Positions 18,841 through 27,403 of a stretch of 64,000 nt of DNA are shown piece by piece (position 1 is the stretch's first letter; the number at the start of each line of letters is the position of its first letter). The notes under the pieces were generated by a model. The model was given only the letters and a program-made list of their open reading frames with translations, was not told the origin of the DNA and searched no databases. Position numbers and translations under genes: made by a program. Source of the stretch: Flavobacterium ginsenosidimutans (GTDB lineage Bacteria; Bacteroidota; Bacteroidia; Flavobacteriales; Flavobacteriaceae); assembly GCF_003254625.1 (NCBI RefSeq), contig NZ_QJRJ01000079.1:1-64000 (forward strand), in the 5' to 3' direction.

Positions 18841-20175
18841 TTAATAGTGGCATTTACCACATTCTAAACCTCCCATTTGCGCTGCAGTTAATTTCTCTAC
18901 ACCGTATTTTTTAGAAAGTTCAGCATGAATTTTGTCATAGTAAGCATTACCTTCCATCTTAACATCAGTTTTTCTATGGCAATCAATACACCATCCCATT
19001 GTTAATTTAGAGTACTGCTTCATGATTTCAAATTCTTGTACTGGTCCGTGACAAGTTTGACATTCAATACCTGCAACAGAAACGTGTTGAGAGTGGTTGA
19101 AGTAAACAAAGTCAGGCAAGTTATGAATACGAACCCATTTTACAGGCTGTGTTTTTCCAGTATAAGCTTGTTTAGTCTTATCCCATCCAACAGCATCATA
19201 TAATTTTTGGATTTGAGCATCGTAGAATGCTTTACTGTACTCAGGAGTAGCAGTAGTTTCAGCAACCTCTGAAATGTTTTTATGACAGTTCATACAAACA
19301 TTTAAAGAAGGAATACCAGCTGTTTTACTTACACGAGCAGCAGAGTGGCAATATTTACAATTGATTTCGTTATCACCAGCGTGAATTTTGTGAGAGTAGT
19401 GAATTGGCTGAATTGGCTCATAATTTTGATCCACACCTACTTGCATTAAGTATCCATAAACAAAATAACCACTTGCCAAAAGCAAAAAGATCGAAGTTAC
19501 CAAAACCAAGAATTGATTTTTAGCGAAAGCTTTCCAGATTGGAAGTCTTGCTTCTTTTGGAGCAACCTCAATACCGTTTTTATTTGCAACTTTAGTCAAC
19601 ACTTTGTTCACCATGAACAGCATAACAACTAAAATAGCCATAACAAGAGCAAGAGCTCCTAAAATAATGTTATTTGAAATAGCACCACCTTCTACGTTAG
19701 TCCCTGGAGGCGTAGCAGCAGTAGTTGCACCAGGAGCTGGTTCTGCTTTTTTCTCAGAAGTATAAGCAATAATATTATCGATATCGCCCTCCGATAATTG
19801 AGGAAAAGAAGTCATTACAGCTTTGTTGTTTTCTTCAAAAAGCTTAACAGCTACAGCATCTCCTGATTTAATCATATCAGAACTGTTGTGCACCCACTTG
19901 TAAATCCAAGCCATTTCATGCCTTTCAGCAACGCCTCTTAAAGCAGGACCTGTTGATTTAGCATCTAATTTGTGACATGCAGCACAATTTGCATTAAAAA
20001 GTTCTTTCCCTTTTACTGGATCACCGCCTCCTGCAGCCGGAGCAGCCGCTGCAGCTTCAGGCGCCGCCGGAGCAGCAGCTTCTTGAGCAAATGAAGTTAG
20101 GGAGAAAATTAACGTTAGCGATAAGCTAAGCAGCAATTTTCTTGAGATCGAATTATGGTTACCCACCTTTTTCAT
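18841..20175 (-). CDS. actA: Alternative complex III multihaem cytochrome c subunit ActA
   Basis: ActA is the first gene of the respiratory operon. The 444 residues contain a signal peptide (ending SFAQ), an Ala/Pro-rich linker, an N-terminal monohaem domain (CAACH near residue 65), a Pro/Ala linker, two hydrophobic segments around 165-250, and a C-terminal cytochrome c7/c3-like domain with CKYCH, CMNCH, CQTCH, CIDCH and CGKCH. That makes six CxxCH sites: five of the classical pentahaem part and one extra N-terminal haem domain that resembles a class I cytochrome c. The product is periplasmic and membrane anchored, and collects electrons from ActB. Confidence 0.93.
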   Translation of the reverse strand: MKKVGNHNSISRKLLLSLSLTLIFSLTSFAQEAAAPAAPEAAAAAPAAGGGDPVKGKELFNANCAACHKLDAKSTGPALRGVAERHEMAWIYKWVHNSSDMIKSGDAVAVKLFEENNKAVMTSFPQLSEGDIDNIIAYTSEKKAEPAPGATTAATPPGTNVEGGAISNNIILGALALVMAILVVMLFMVNKVLTKVANKNGIEVAPKEARLPIWKAFAKNQFLVLVTSIFLLLASGYFVYGYLMQVGVDQNYEPIQPIHYSHKIHAGDNEINCKYCHSAARVSKTAGIPSLNVCMNCHKNISEVAETTATPEYSKAFYDAQIQKLYDAVGWDKTKQAYTGKTQPVKWVRIHNLPDFVYFNHSQHVSVAGIECQTCHGPVQEFEIMKQYSKLTMGWCIDCHRKTDVKMEGNAYYDKIHAELSKKYGVEKLTAAQMGGLECGKCHY

Positions 20176-20262
20176 ATAGTATAAATAATTGTCTACTAAT
20201 TTTTGGTATGATTTTTTCTGTAATAAAACCAGTAAAATCTATACCCTCTTTTAAAACTTGCA

Positions 20263-20291
20263 CAAAAATACGACTTATGAGCTATTCTCAA
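20263..20291 (-). promoter_or_regulatory. Promoter of the act-cox operon
   Basis: On the minus strand TTG (20289-20291), 18 bases, then TATTTTTG (20263-20270), a full match to the Bacteroidota housekeeping consensus TTG-N17-23-TAnnTTTG. It lies 87 bases before the actA start and predicts an untranslated leader of about 80 bases. Confidence 0.85.
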
Positions 20292-20368
20292 AACCTTAAA
20301 ATACCCTTAAATATCAATTTATATCAATTCTAAATAATATTAAAATTTCACACTCAAACTTTAAATAG

Positions 20369-20376
20369 TATTTTTG
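20369..20376 (+). promoter_or_regulatory. Candidate -7 box for the SPOR gene
   Basis: TATTTTTG matches TAnnTTTG 18 bases upstream of the ATG at 20395. No TTG lies at the usual -33 spacing, so this is a partial match. It is divergent from the act promoter. Confidence 0.45.
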
Positions 20377-20394
20377 CATAAAAACCATCACATT

Positions 20395-20784
20395 ATGAGA
20401 ATTTTAAGTCCTTCAAAAAACCTTTTCTTAACAATTACTACGATTGCTTTCGCGCACAATATTAACGCTCAGGACCAAAATTTAACATTGAATCAAGACC
20501 CTAAATTTGAGCAATTGCTAAATGAGAAGCGCAAAATTAACACGTCAATAAATACAAACGATACTTATAGAATTCAAATCTTTAGTGGTAAAAGCGACGA
20601 GGCTAAAAAAACACTATCGGATTTTAAAAGAGAAAATTCAGACATTGACGGAACAATTATTTTTAGCACACCAAACTATAAGGTAATCGTAGGGAATTTC
20701 AAGACAAGAATTGAAGCTGAAAGAAACTTAGCTGAGATTAAAAAAAGATACAAAACAGTCTTTTTACTCAAACCTGGGAAATAA
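20395..20784 (+). CDS. Secreted SPOR-domain protein
   Basis: This 129-residue exported protein has a signal peptide (MRILSPSKN to HNINAQ) and a C-terminal SPOR domain at about 50-128 (YRIQIFSG...YKVIVGNFKTRIEAERNLAEIKKR). SPOR domains bind denuded peptidoglycan glycans, often at division sites, so it probably acts in the periplasm on the cell wall. I chose the ATG at 20395 because it begins a good signal peptide and follows a -7-like box. It stands alone and faces the DUF4920 gene across a shared terminator. Confidence 0.85.
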   Translation: MRILSPSKNLFLTITTIAFAHNINAQDQNLTLNQDPKFEQLLNEKRKINTSINTNDTYRIQIFSGKSDEAKKTLSDFKRENSDIDGTIIFSTPNYKVIVGNFKTRIEAERNLAEIKKRYKTVFLLKPGK

Positions 20785-20796
20785 TTTATTTCAAAT

Positions 20797-20826
20797 AAAA
20801 AAGCGAGATTTTCATCTCGCTTTTTT
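20797..20826. terminator. Bidirectional terminator
   Basis: Stem GCGAGAT/ATCTCGC (20803-20809 and 20814-20820) is flanked by A-run and T-run, between the convergent SPOR and DUF4920 genes. Confidence 0.9.
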
Positions 20827-20883
20827 ATTGCTTTTAACATTTAAATATTCCAATTTTTCTAAATAAAATCAGTGGTATTTTAC

Positions 20884-21393
20884 TTAGTTTACTACTTTAA
20901 TACCACTAGCCAAAAAACGTATCTCTTCTTTAGGAGCTTTAATAGCGTCTATTTCTGTTTTGCTTTTTTTAGCATCTTTCGCATAATGCTTTAGTTCGTC
21001 AACAGAAGTAACTTTTCTTTCTGCGCTTCCTTCTAAAACAACATTTTTACCTTTTAATGCAGTTGGCACAAAAAATGCATAATCTTTCATCTTAACAAAG
21101 AAAGATGCTCCATCTTCAGTTTTAACACTCACCCAGCATCCTCTTTTTGGACAAACATCAGTCACTTCACCTTTCACTGCAACTTTTTCTATTTTATTTA
21201 CAGCTTTTAAATCTTTCTCTAATGCCTCAACCGAAATCGCTTTACTTACCGTGGTATTCGATACATTTTCCCCATAATAATCCCCTATCAATGCATTACC
21301 TGCCGGTGGAGCTGCTTTTTCAACTGGTTCTTGAGAAAAAGAAAAAGTAGAAAAACAGATAAATAAAATCGTGGTATAAAATCCTTTTTTCAT
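20884..21393 (-). CDS. DUF4920 exported protein
   Basis: The 169-residue protein has a cleavable signal peptide (MKKGFYTTILFICFSTFSFS) followed by a conserved beta-rich OB-like region (AVKGEVTDVCPKRGCWVSVK, ASFFVKMKDYAFFVP, GKNVVLEGSAE). It matches the DUF4920 family. The Cys pair in VCPKRGCW is conserved in my memory of the family and could bind metal or form a disulfide. Function is unknown. It is a single-gene unit in the periplasm, convergent with the SPOR gene. Confidence 0.8.
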   Translation of the reverse strand: MKKGFYTTILFICFSTFSFSQEPVEKAAPPAGNALIGDYYGENVSNTTVSKAISVEALEKDLKAVNKIEKVAVKGEVTDVCPKRGCWVSVKTEDGASFFVKMKDYAFFVPTALKGKNVVLEGSAERKVTSVDELKHYAKDAKKSKTEIDAIKAPKEEIRFLASGIKVVN

Positions 21394-21498
21394 ATTTCAT
21401 TATTTTTTAATTCAACGCATTAAAATTTCAACAAACTAAAGTACACATTTATTACAACTCATTACAAAACAATTCAACCCAAAAAAAATATTCATAAA

Positions 21499-21527
21499 AA
21501 AAGTCCCAATTTACATTGGGACTTTTA
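21499..21527 (-). terminator. Terminator of rimP-nusA-infB
   Basis: Perfect 11-bp stem AAAGTCCCAAT/ATTGGGACTTT (21500-21510 and 21515-21525) with a run of T on the minus strand, 18 bases after the infB stop. Confidence 0.92.
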
Positions 21528-21544
21528 AATATAGTAATTGAATC

Positions 21545-24424
21545 TTATTTCAATTTCTTTTTGATTGCTACTTCATGGTAAGCTTCAATAACATCATTCA
21601 TTTCGATATCATTAAATCCTTTTATCTGAATACCACAATCGTAACCTTTAGTTACTTCTTTAACATCATCTTTGAAACGTTTCAAGGCAACTAATTCACC
21701 TGTATGAACCACAACTCCATCTCTAATAACTCTGATCTTAGAAGTTCTTAAGATTTTACCATCTGTCACCATACAACCAGCAATTGAACCCACTTTAGAA
21801 ATTTTGAAAATCTCACGAATTTCAGCATTACCTAAAACTTCTTCTTTCATTTCTGGAGCCAACATTCCTTCCATCGCATCTTTCAAATCATCGATAGCTG
21901 CGTAGATAATAGAGTAGTAACGGATATCAATTTCTTCTTTATCAGCAAGCTGTCTTGCATTTCCTGCTGGACGAACGTTAAATCCGATAATAATCGCATC
22001 TGATGCAGAAGCTAAGTTAACATCGGTTTCTGTAATTGCTCCAACTCCTTTATGGATAATATTAATTTGAACTTCTTCTGTAGAAAGTTTAGAGAACGAA
22101 TCTGATAATGCTTCTACAGAACCATCCACGTCTCCTTTAAGGATTACGTTCAATTCTTTAAACTGACCAAGAGCGATACGACGTCCAATTTCGTCAAGCG
22201 TAATATGTCTTTGAGTACGAACAGATTGTTCACGCATTAACTGAGAACGTTTAGATGCAATTTGTTTTGCTTCTTTTTCGTCTTCAAATACATTAAACTT
22301 ATCACCTGCTGTTGGAGCTCCATCTAAACCTAAAACAGATACCGGAGTCGAAGGACCAGCACTTAAAACTGTATGTCCTCTTTCATCATGCATTGCTTTA
22401 ACCTTACCGTGATGTTTACCAGCAAGCATATAATCTCCAATTTTCAAAGTACCTTGTTGTACTAAAATCGTAGACACATATCCTTTCCCTTTATCTAAGA
22501 AAGCCTCAACAACAGTTCCTTGAGCTGCTTTGTTTGGATTTGCTTTTAGATCTAAAATCTCAGCTTCCAATAAAACTTTCTCTAATAACTCTTTTACACC
22601 TGTTCCAACTTTTGCAGAAATATCATGTGATTGAATTTTTCCACCCCAATCTTCAACAAGTAAATTCATACCAGCCAAACGCTCTTTAATTTTGTCAACG
22701 TTAGCATTTGGTTTATCAATTTTATTGATTGCAAATATAATTGGCACTCCCGCAGCCTGTGCGTGAGAAATAGCTTCTTTTGTTTGTGGCATGATGTCAT
22801 CATCCGCCGCTACTACGATAATAGCAATATCTGTAACTTGAGCTCCACGTGCACGCATCGCGGTAAACGCCTCGTGACCCGGAGTATCTAAGAATGCAAT
22901 TTTTTGTCCATTATCTAAAGTAACTCCATACGCTCCAATGTGCTGTGTAATACCTCCAGACTCACCAGCGATAACATTCTCTTTACGGATATAATCCAGT
23001 AAAGATGTTTTACCGTGGTCAACGTGACCCATTACAGTAACGATTGGCGCTCTTGTTACTAAATCTTCTTCTCTATCTTCTACAACTTCTATTGCTTCTT
23101 CAATATCTACTGTAATAAATTCAACATCATAACCAAATTCATCTGCTACAATAGTTAATGTTTCAGCATCTAGACGTTGGTTCATGGTTACCATGATACC
23201 AAGAGACATACAAGTTCCAATTACTTTAGTAATCGGCACATCCATCATGATCGCAATTTCACCTACAGTAACGAACTCTGTAACTTTAATAGTTTTACTT
23301 CCTTCGTCAAGAGCCCTTTGCTCATCATCAGATTTCTGACGGTGCGTTTCTCTTTTATCTCTTCTATATTTAGCCGCTTTAGATTTTCCTCCTTTACCTT
23401 GAAGTTTTTCAAGAGTTTCTCTAATTTGGTTTTTTACTTCTTCTTCCGTTGGCTCAACTTTAGCTACAATCGCAGGACGATTCCCTTTTACGAAACCAGG
23501 TCTTTGACTTCTGTTCGCATTGAAACCTCCGCCACTATTATTATTTTGAGCTGGTTTATTTGTATTTGGAGTTCCTGGCGCATTACCTGTAGCAGGTTTT
23601 GGCGCACCAGGTGTACCTGGTTTAGGACCAATTCTTTTACGCTTATTTTTATTTGCGTTATTATTATTACCAACTCCAGGAGCTCCAGGTTTATTCTGAG
23701 CCACTTTTGGATCTTCTTTCTTTTTCTTAGGCTTATTAAATTGAGATAAATCAATTGTTTGTCCTGTCAGAGTTGTTCCAGTAAGTTTTTGATATTGAGT
23801 AGTAATAGTTTCCTCTGAAGTTGTTGGATCAGTAGACACGATTGGCTCCTGCGCAACTTTAGAAGATTCTGCTTTAACTTCTTTTTTCTCAGTAATAATA
23901 GGTTCTTCTTTTTTTGTTTCAACAACAGGAGTTGAAACAACTGGTTCAGATTTCACCGTTTCATTTTGAACAGGTTTTTCTGGTTGCACAGGTGCAACAA
24001 CAGCTTTAGGCTCTTCAACCTTCGCTGGTTCCTCAGAAGGAGTAATTGCAGGTTTTTTAGGATTCAAGTCGATTTTACCAACTTGTACAGGTCCCGAAAC
24101 AACCGCTCTTGCTTTGATTATTTCTTGTTGTTTTTGACGTTCCTCTTCTTGTCTGCGTTTGTCCTCAATTTCTTTCTCACGCTCTACACGCAACGCTTCT
24201 TTTTCTTTTCTCTTTTCTTCTCCAACCTCTTTAGAAGCCTCCTTATTCCCCTTATCGCCCGCAAATTGGCTTTGAAGGATATTAAATTCACTGTCAGAAA
24301 TTTTTGCATTAGGATTAGCATCAATAGCAATTCCTTTATCTTTTAGATAATCTACAGCTCTTTCTAACGAAATATTTAATTCCCTTAAAACCTTGTTTAT
24401 TCTTATTACTCTCTCTTCAGACAT
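21545..24424 (-). CDS. infB: Translation initiation factor IF-2
   Basis: IF-2 is the GTPase that brings initiator fMet-tRNA to the 30S subunit and promotes subunit joining. The 959 residues comprise an IF2_N-like start ([20 protein letters not shown]), a long charged and Pro/Gly/Asn-rich linker (about 60-330), a second IF2_N domain near 380, then the G domain near 465 ([24 protein letters not shown]) and C-terminal domains II-IV. Long N-terminal linkers are usual in this phylum. It is the last gene of rimP-nusA-infB, 59 bases after nusA. Confidence 0.97.
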   Translation of the reverse strand: MSEERVIRINKVLRELNISLERAVDYLKDKGIAIDANPNAKISDSEFNILQSQFAGDKGNKEASKEVGEEKRKEKEALRVEREKEIEDKRRQEEERQKQQEIIKARAVVSGPVQVGKIDLNPKKPAITPSEEPAKVEEPKAVVAPVQPEKPVQNETVKSEPVVSTPVVETKKEEPIITEKKEVKAESSKVAQEPIVSTDPTTSEETITTQYQKLTGTTLTGQTIDLSQFNKPKKKKEDPKVAQNKPGAPGVGNNNNANKNKRKRIGPKPGTPGAPKPATGNAPGTPNTNKPAQNNNSGGGFNANRSQRPGFVKGNRPAIVAKVEPTEEEVKNQIRETLEKLQGKGGKSKAAKYRRDKRETHRQKSDDEQRALDEGSKTIKVTEFVTVGEIAIMMDVPITKVIGTCMSLGIMVTMNQRLDAETLTIVADEFGYDVEFITVDIEEAIEVVEDREEDLVTRAPIVTVMGHVDHGKTSLLDYIRKENVIAGESGGITQHIGAYGVTLDNGQKIAFLDTPGHEAFTAMRARGAQVTDIAIIVVAADDDIMPQTKEAISHAQAAGVPIIFAINKIDKPNANVDKIKERLAGMNLLVEDWGGKIQSHDISAKVGTGVKELLEKVLLEAEILDLKANPNKAAQGTVVEAFLDKGKGYVSTILVQQGTLKIGDYMLAGKHHGKVKAMHDERGHTVLSAGPSTPVSVLGLDGAPTAGDKFNVFEDEKEAKQIASKRSQLMREQSVRTQRHITLDEIGRRIALGQFKELNVILKGDVDGSVEALSDSFSKLSTEEVQINIIHKGVGAITETDVNLASASDAIIIGFNVRPAGNARQLADKEEIDIRYYSIIYAAIDDLKDAMEGMLAPEMKEEVLGNAEIREIFKISKVGSIAGCMVTDGKILRTSKIRVIRDGVVVHTGELVALKRFKDDVKEVTKGYDCGIQIKGFNDIEMNDVIEAYHEVAIKKKLK

Positions 24425-24483
24425 ATAACCTTTTTATTATTACCTTTTTCGTTGTGTTGTTAGAGCAGATATTCAGCTATTTC

Positions 24484-25737
24484 CTAGCTATCAAACTCTT
24501 CTTTTAGTATTTTCATAACGTCTAGAATAGTTTCCTCTTCTAAATCTGTTCTTCTTACTAAATCTTCTACGTCGTGTTTCAAGATACTTTTTGCAGTATC
24601 CAAACCTATTTTTGCAAATTCTTCAATTACCCACTCTTCGATTTCATCTGAGAACTCTGTCAATTCAACATCGTCTTCATCTGCAACTGTTCCAGCGACA
24701 TCTCCTTCACGAATAACATCTAATTCATAACCTGTCAATTGACCTGCTAATTTAATGTTGTGACCGCCTCTACCAATTGCTTTAGAAACCTCTTCTAATT
24801 TCAAGAAAACTTCAGCTCTTTTACTTTCCTCATCAATTTTGATAGAAGAAACTTTTGCAGGGCTTAATGCTCTTGTAATAAATAATTGAATATTATTTGT
24901 ATAGTTGATAACGTCAATATTTTCATTTCCAAGCTCACGAACAATTCCGTGAATACGAGAACCTTTCATTCCTACACAAGCTCCAACTGGATCAATTCTA
25001 TCATCATAAGAATCAACAGCTACTTTTGCTTTTTCACCAGGAATACGCACTACATTTTTCACTGTAATTAATCCGTCAAAAACTTCTGGAATTTCTTGCT
25101 CAAATAATTTTTCTAAAAACTTTTCTGAAGTTCTAGACATAATAATTTGAGGTTTGTTTCCTTTTAATTCAACGCTTTCGATAATACCGCGAACATTATC
25201 ACCTTTACGGAAGAAATCTGATGGAATTTGTTTTTCTTTTGGAAGAACAATTTCATTTCCTTCATCATCAACTAAGATAACAACTCTTGGACGTACGTGA
25301 TGCACCTCTGCTGTATAAATATCACCGATAATATCTTTAAATTGTTTGTAAAGATTTGTGTTATCGTGTTCGTGAATTTTAGATATTAGATTTTGACGAA
25401 GCGCTAAGATAGCTCTTCTTCCTAAATCAATCAATTTTACTTCTTCAGAAACCTCTTCACCAATTTCAAAATCCGCTTCAATCATTCTTGCTTCCGTCAA
25501 GGTAATTTCTTCGTTTTCAAAATCCAGATCTTCATCAGCAACAATTACTCTTCTTCTCCATATTTCCATATCTCCTTTATCAGGATTTATAATAATATCG
25601 AAGTTATCATCAGATCCGTATTTTTTCTTCAATGCATTTCTAAACACATCCTCTAAAATTGCCATAAGCGTTACACGATCAATAAGTTTATTATCTTTAA
25701 ACTCTGAGAATGAATCGATTAATGCTAAATTTTCCAT
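24484..25737 (-). CDS. nusA: Transcription termination/antitermination factor NusA
   Basis: NusA binds RNA polymerase and nascent RNA and modulates pausing, termination and antitermination. The 417-residue protein has the NusA N-terminal domain (LIDSFSEFKDNKLIDR), an S1 domain near 135-200 and two KH domains (VGACVGMKGSRIHGIV; EVSKAIGRGGHNIKLA). It lacks the long C-terminal acidic repeats of E. coli NusA. It lies between rimP and infB, the conserved order in bacteria. Confidence 0.96.
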   Translation of the reverse strand: MENLALIDSFSEFKDNKLIDRVTLMAILEDVFRNALKKKYGSDDNFDIIINPDKGDMEIWRRRVIVADEDLDFENEEITLTEARMIEADFEIGEEVSEEVKLIDLGRRAILALRQNLISKIHEHDNTNLYKQFKDIIGDIYTAEVHHVRPRVVILVDDEGNEIVLPKEKQIPSDFFRKGDNVRGIIESVELKGNKPQIIMSRTSEKFLEKLFEQEIPEVFDGLITVKNVVRIPGEKAKVAVDSYDDRIDPVGACVGMKGSRIHGIVRELGNENIDVINYTNNIQLFITRALSPAKVSSIKIDEESKRAEVFLKLEEVSKAIGRGGHNIKLAGQLTGYELDVIREGDVAGTVADEDDVELTEFSDEIEEWVIEEFAKIGLDTAKSILKHDVEDLVRRTDLEEETILDVMKILKEEFDS

Positions 25738-25756
25738 GCGAATTCTTTAATTAAAA

Positions 25757-26221
25757 TTAAAATGTTACTGTAACAACTGCCTCTTTAATTTCTGTATAAG
25801 GTATTTGTTGCTCTTTTTGAACTGTTTCTTTTCCTTTTCCTACTTTTTTAGGTTCCCTTGCTTTCCAAGACAAAATTATAAAAACATCGTTAGCTTCTAT
25901 CAATTCTGCTTCGATTTTTTCAGTATTTGTGGTAACAATCAACGTTCTACCGATATTTTTTTTGTATTGTCTTACCATTTTCAGAGGTGTCCCTACTCCA
26001 ACTGATGCTACTTCAAGCGAAAAATCCTGTTCTTCACGATCTAGATTATTCTCGATTGCACGGCTAATGTCAATACAGTCTTGCAGCGCCACTCCATTAT
26101 CTCCGTCTAAACCAACACTAATTTTAAAAGAATCCGAAACAGCCAGATCAACCAAAAAGATTGATGGTTTTTCGAGAAGAGCTTCCGTAATTAATCCGTT
26201 TACTTTTTCTTTGAATGTCAT
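25757..26221 (-). CDS. rimP: Ribosome maturation factor RimP
   Basis: RimP assists 30S maturation. The 154-residue product has the conserved N-terminal alpha/beta fold ([33 protein letters not shown]) and the C-terminal SH3-like half ([17 protein letters not shown]). I start it at 26221 (MTFKEKV). A frame-open ATG at 26257 would add 12 residues but lies inside the leader hairpin and gives a non-conserved extension. It begins the rimP-nusA-infB operon. Confidence 0.93.
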   Translation of the reverse strand: MTFKEKVNGLITEALLEKPSIFLVDLAVSDSFKISVGLDGDNGVALQDCIDISRAIENNLDREEQDFSLEVASVGVGTPLKMVRQYKKNIGRTLIVTTNTEKIEAELIEANDVFIILSWKAREPKKVGKGKETVQKEQQIPYTEIKEAVVTVTF

Positions 26222-26234
26222 AATTTTATAAAAA

Positions 26235-26255
26235 GAGGGGACACTTAGTCCCCTC
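26235..26255 (-). terminator. Terminator-like hairpin in the rimP leader
   Basis: An 8-bp GC-rich perfect stem GAGGGGAC/GTCCCCTC (26235-26242 and 26248-26255, loop 5) lies between the rimP promoter and start codon. Read on the minus strand it is followed directly by TTTTTAT, like an intrinsic terminator. No plus-strand gene ends here, so a role as attenuator of rimP-nusA-infB is the simplest reading. Confidence 0.75.
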
Positions 26256-26283
26256 ATTATTTAGATTTTAATAAATAACAGTG

Positions 26284-26311
26284 CAAATATAGTGTTTTTT
26301 TTATAAATCAA
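26284..26311 (-). promoter_or_regulatory. Promoter of rimP-nusA-infB
   Basis: Minus strand TTG (26309-26311), 17 bases, TATATTTG (26284-26291): full consensus. Transcription should start about 26277, giving a leader of about 55 bases that contains the hairpin at 26235-26255. Confidence 0.85.
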
Positions 26312-26316
26312 ATAAA

Positions 26317-26347
26317 TTGATTGCTCTAAAAATATTTCATACCTTTA
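26317..26347 (+). promoter_or_regulatory. Candidate promoter of the universal stress gene
   Basis: TTG at 26317-26319 (N20) or 26321-26323 (N16) precedes TACCTTTA at 26340-26347, a near match to TAnnTTTG lacking only the final G. It is divergent from the rimP promoter and lies 50 bases before the ATG. Confidence 0.45.
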
Positions 26348-26397
26348 TAATAGCATTAAAACATAGAATTATTCACATTATTAACCCCTCAAAAATC

Positions 26398-27222
26398 ATG
26401 AAACGAATTTTAGTACCTACCGACTTCTCAGAACACGCCGAAGACGCTTTAAAAGTTGCCGCTCAAATAGCGAAAAAGAATAATTGCGAAATTATTCTTC
26501 TTCACATGCTCGAATTGCCGCATCAGACAAATGACGCGATAATGGGCGGAGCAAGCATCCCTGAAAGCATGCTCTTTATGAAGAAGGCAAACGAAACACT
26601 TGACGAAGTTGCTGCAAGACCTTATTTAGACGGAATTCCAGTAACTGAGGTTGTAAAAATGGACAAACCAATACATGGAATCACACAAATCAGTAAAGAT
26701 TACGATGTTGATTTGATCATAATGGGATCTCATGGATCTTCTGGTGTTGAAGAATTACTAATAGGTTCTAATACCGAAAAAGTGGTTAGAAATTCAGAAA
26801 TCCCAGTTTTAGTTATCAAAAAAGACATTCCTAGTTTTAGTGCCGCTAATATCGTTTTCGCATCTGATTTCTCAGAAGAAGCAAAAAAACCTTTTAAAAA
26901 ACTTTTAAAATTTGTAAAACTATTTGATTCAAAACTACACCTAGTTACCATTTGCACTCCTAATAGCTTCAAACCAACTCACGTTAGCGAAGAAGTTATG
27001 AATGAGTTTATATCTGAATTCGACATTCCTAATTACACAACCCAAATTTACAACGACACCAATATCGAAAAAGGAATTATCAATTTCTCTAACAGAATAG
27101 ATGCCGACATTATTGGAATGTTCACACATGGCAGAACTGGCTTCGCACACTTCTTTAACGGAAGCATCAGCGAAGGCTTAGTTAATCATGCCGTTAGACC
27201 CGTTATTACCTTGAAAATCTAA
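26398..27222 (+). CDS. Tandem-domain universal stress protein
   Basis: The 274-residue cytoplasmic protein contains two UspA-type domains: about 1-145 (MKRILVPTDFSEHAEDALK, with IIMGSHGSSGVEELLIGS as the nucleotide-binding G-2x-G-9x-G loop) and about 150-274 (IVFASDFSEEAKKPFKKLL, with IGMFTHGRTGFAHFFNGS). Both loops look intact, so ATP binding is possible. The start at 26398 begins directly at the conserved beta strand; an upstream in-frame ATG at 26317 would add a non-conserved extension and overlap the promoter. It is monocistronic, ending in a strong terminator. Confidence 0.9.
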   Translation: MKRILVPTDFSEHAEDALKVAAQIAKKNNCEIILLHMLELPHQTNDAIMGGASIPESMLFMKKANETLDEVAARPYLDGIPVTEVVKMDKPIHGITQISKDYDVDLIIMGSHGSSGVEELLIGSNTEKVVRNSEIPVLVIKKDIPSFSAANIVFASDFSEEAKKPFKKLLKFVKLFDSKLHLVTICTPNSFKPTHVSEEVMNEFISEFDIPNYTTQIYNDTNIEKGIINFSNRIDADIIGMFTHGRTGFAHFFNGSISEGLVNHAVRPVITLKI

Positions 27223-27244
27223 CAACCAACATATCAACATTAGT

Positions 27245-27274
27245 AAAAGCTTCTCAATTGAGAAGCTTTTTTTT
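27245..27274 (+). terminator. Terminator of the universal stress gene
   Basis: A perfect 26-base palindrome (27245-27270; arm AAAAGCTTCTCAA) is followed by more T, 22 bases after the stop codon. Confidence 0.92.
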
Positions 27275-27305
27275 ATGCAATTTAATATTTCAAACAAAAT
27301 CACAC

Positions 27306-27346
27306 TGAGCTTTTCAACAAAGCATATTTGAGCTTTTCAACAAAGC
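27306..27346 (+). repeat. Short direct repeat
   Basis: The 18-mer TGAGCTTTTCAACAAAGC occurs at 27306-27323 and again at 27329-27346, with period 23, in the gap before the aldehyde dehydrogenase. Role unknown; it could be an operator or a slippage product. Confidence 0.7.
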
Positions 27347-27403
27347 GAAACGCGTTATTAATGCAGAAATTTGTCAAATAAAAATTCATTAAAAAACTAC
27401 AAC

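Noticed and set aside
23177-24346. Long plus-strand open frames opposite infB
   Set aside because: They mirror the biased low-complexity linker of IF-2 and encode no plausible protein.
26222-26257. Upstream ATG at 26257 as the rimP start
   Set aside because: It lies within the leader hairpin and adds a non-conserved extension before the family start MTFKEKV.
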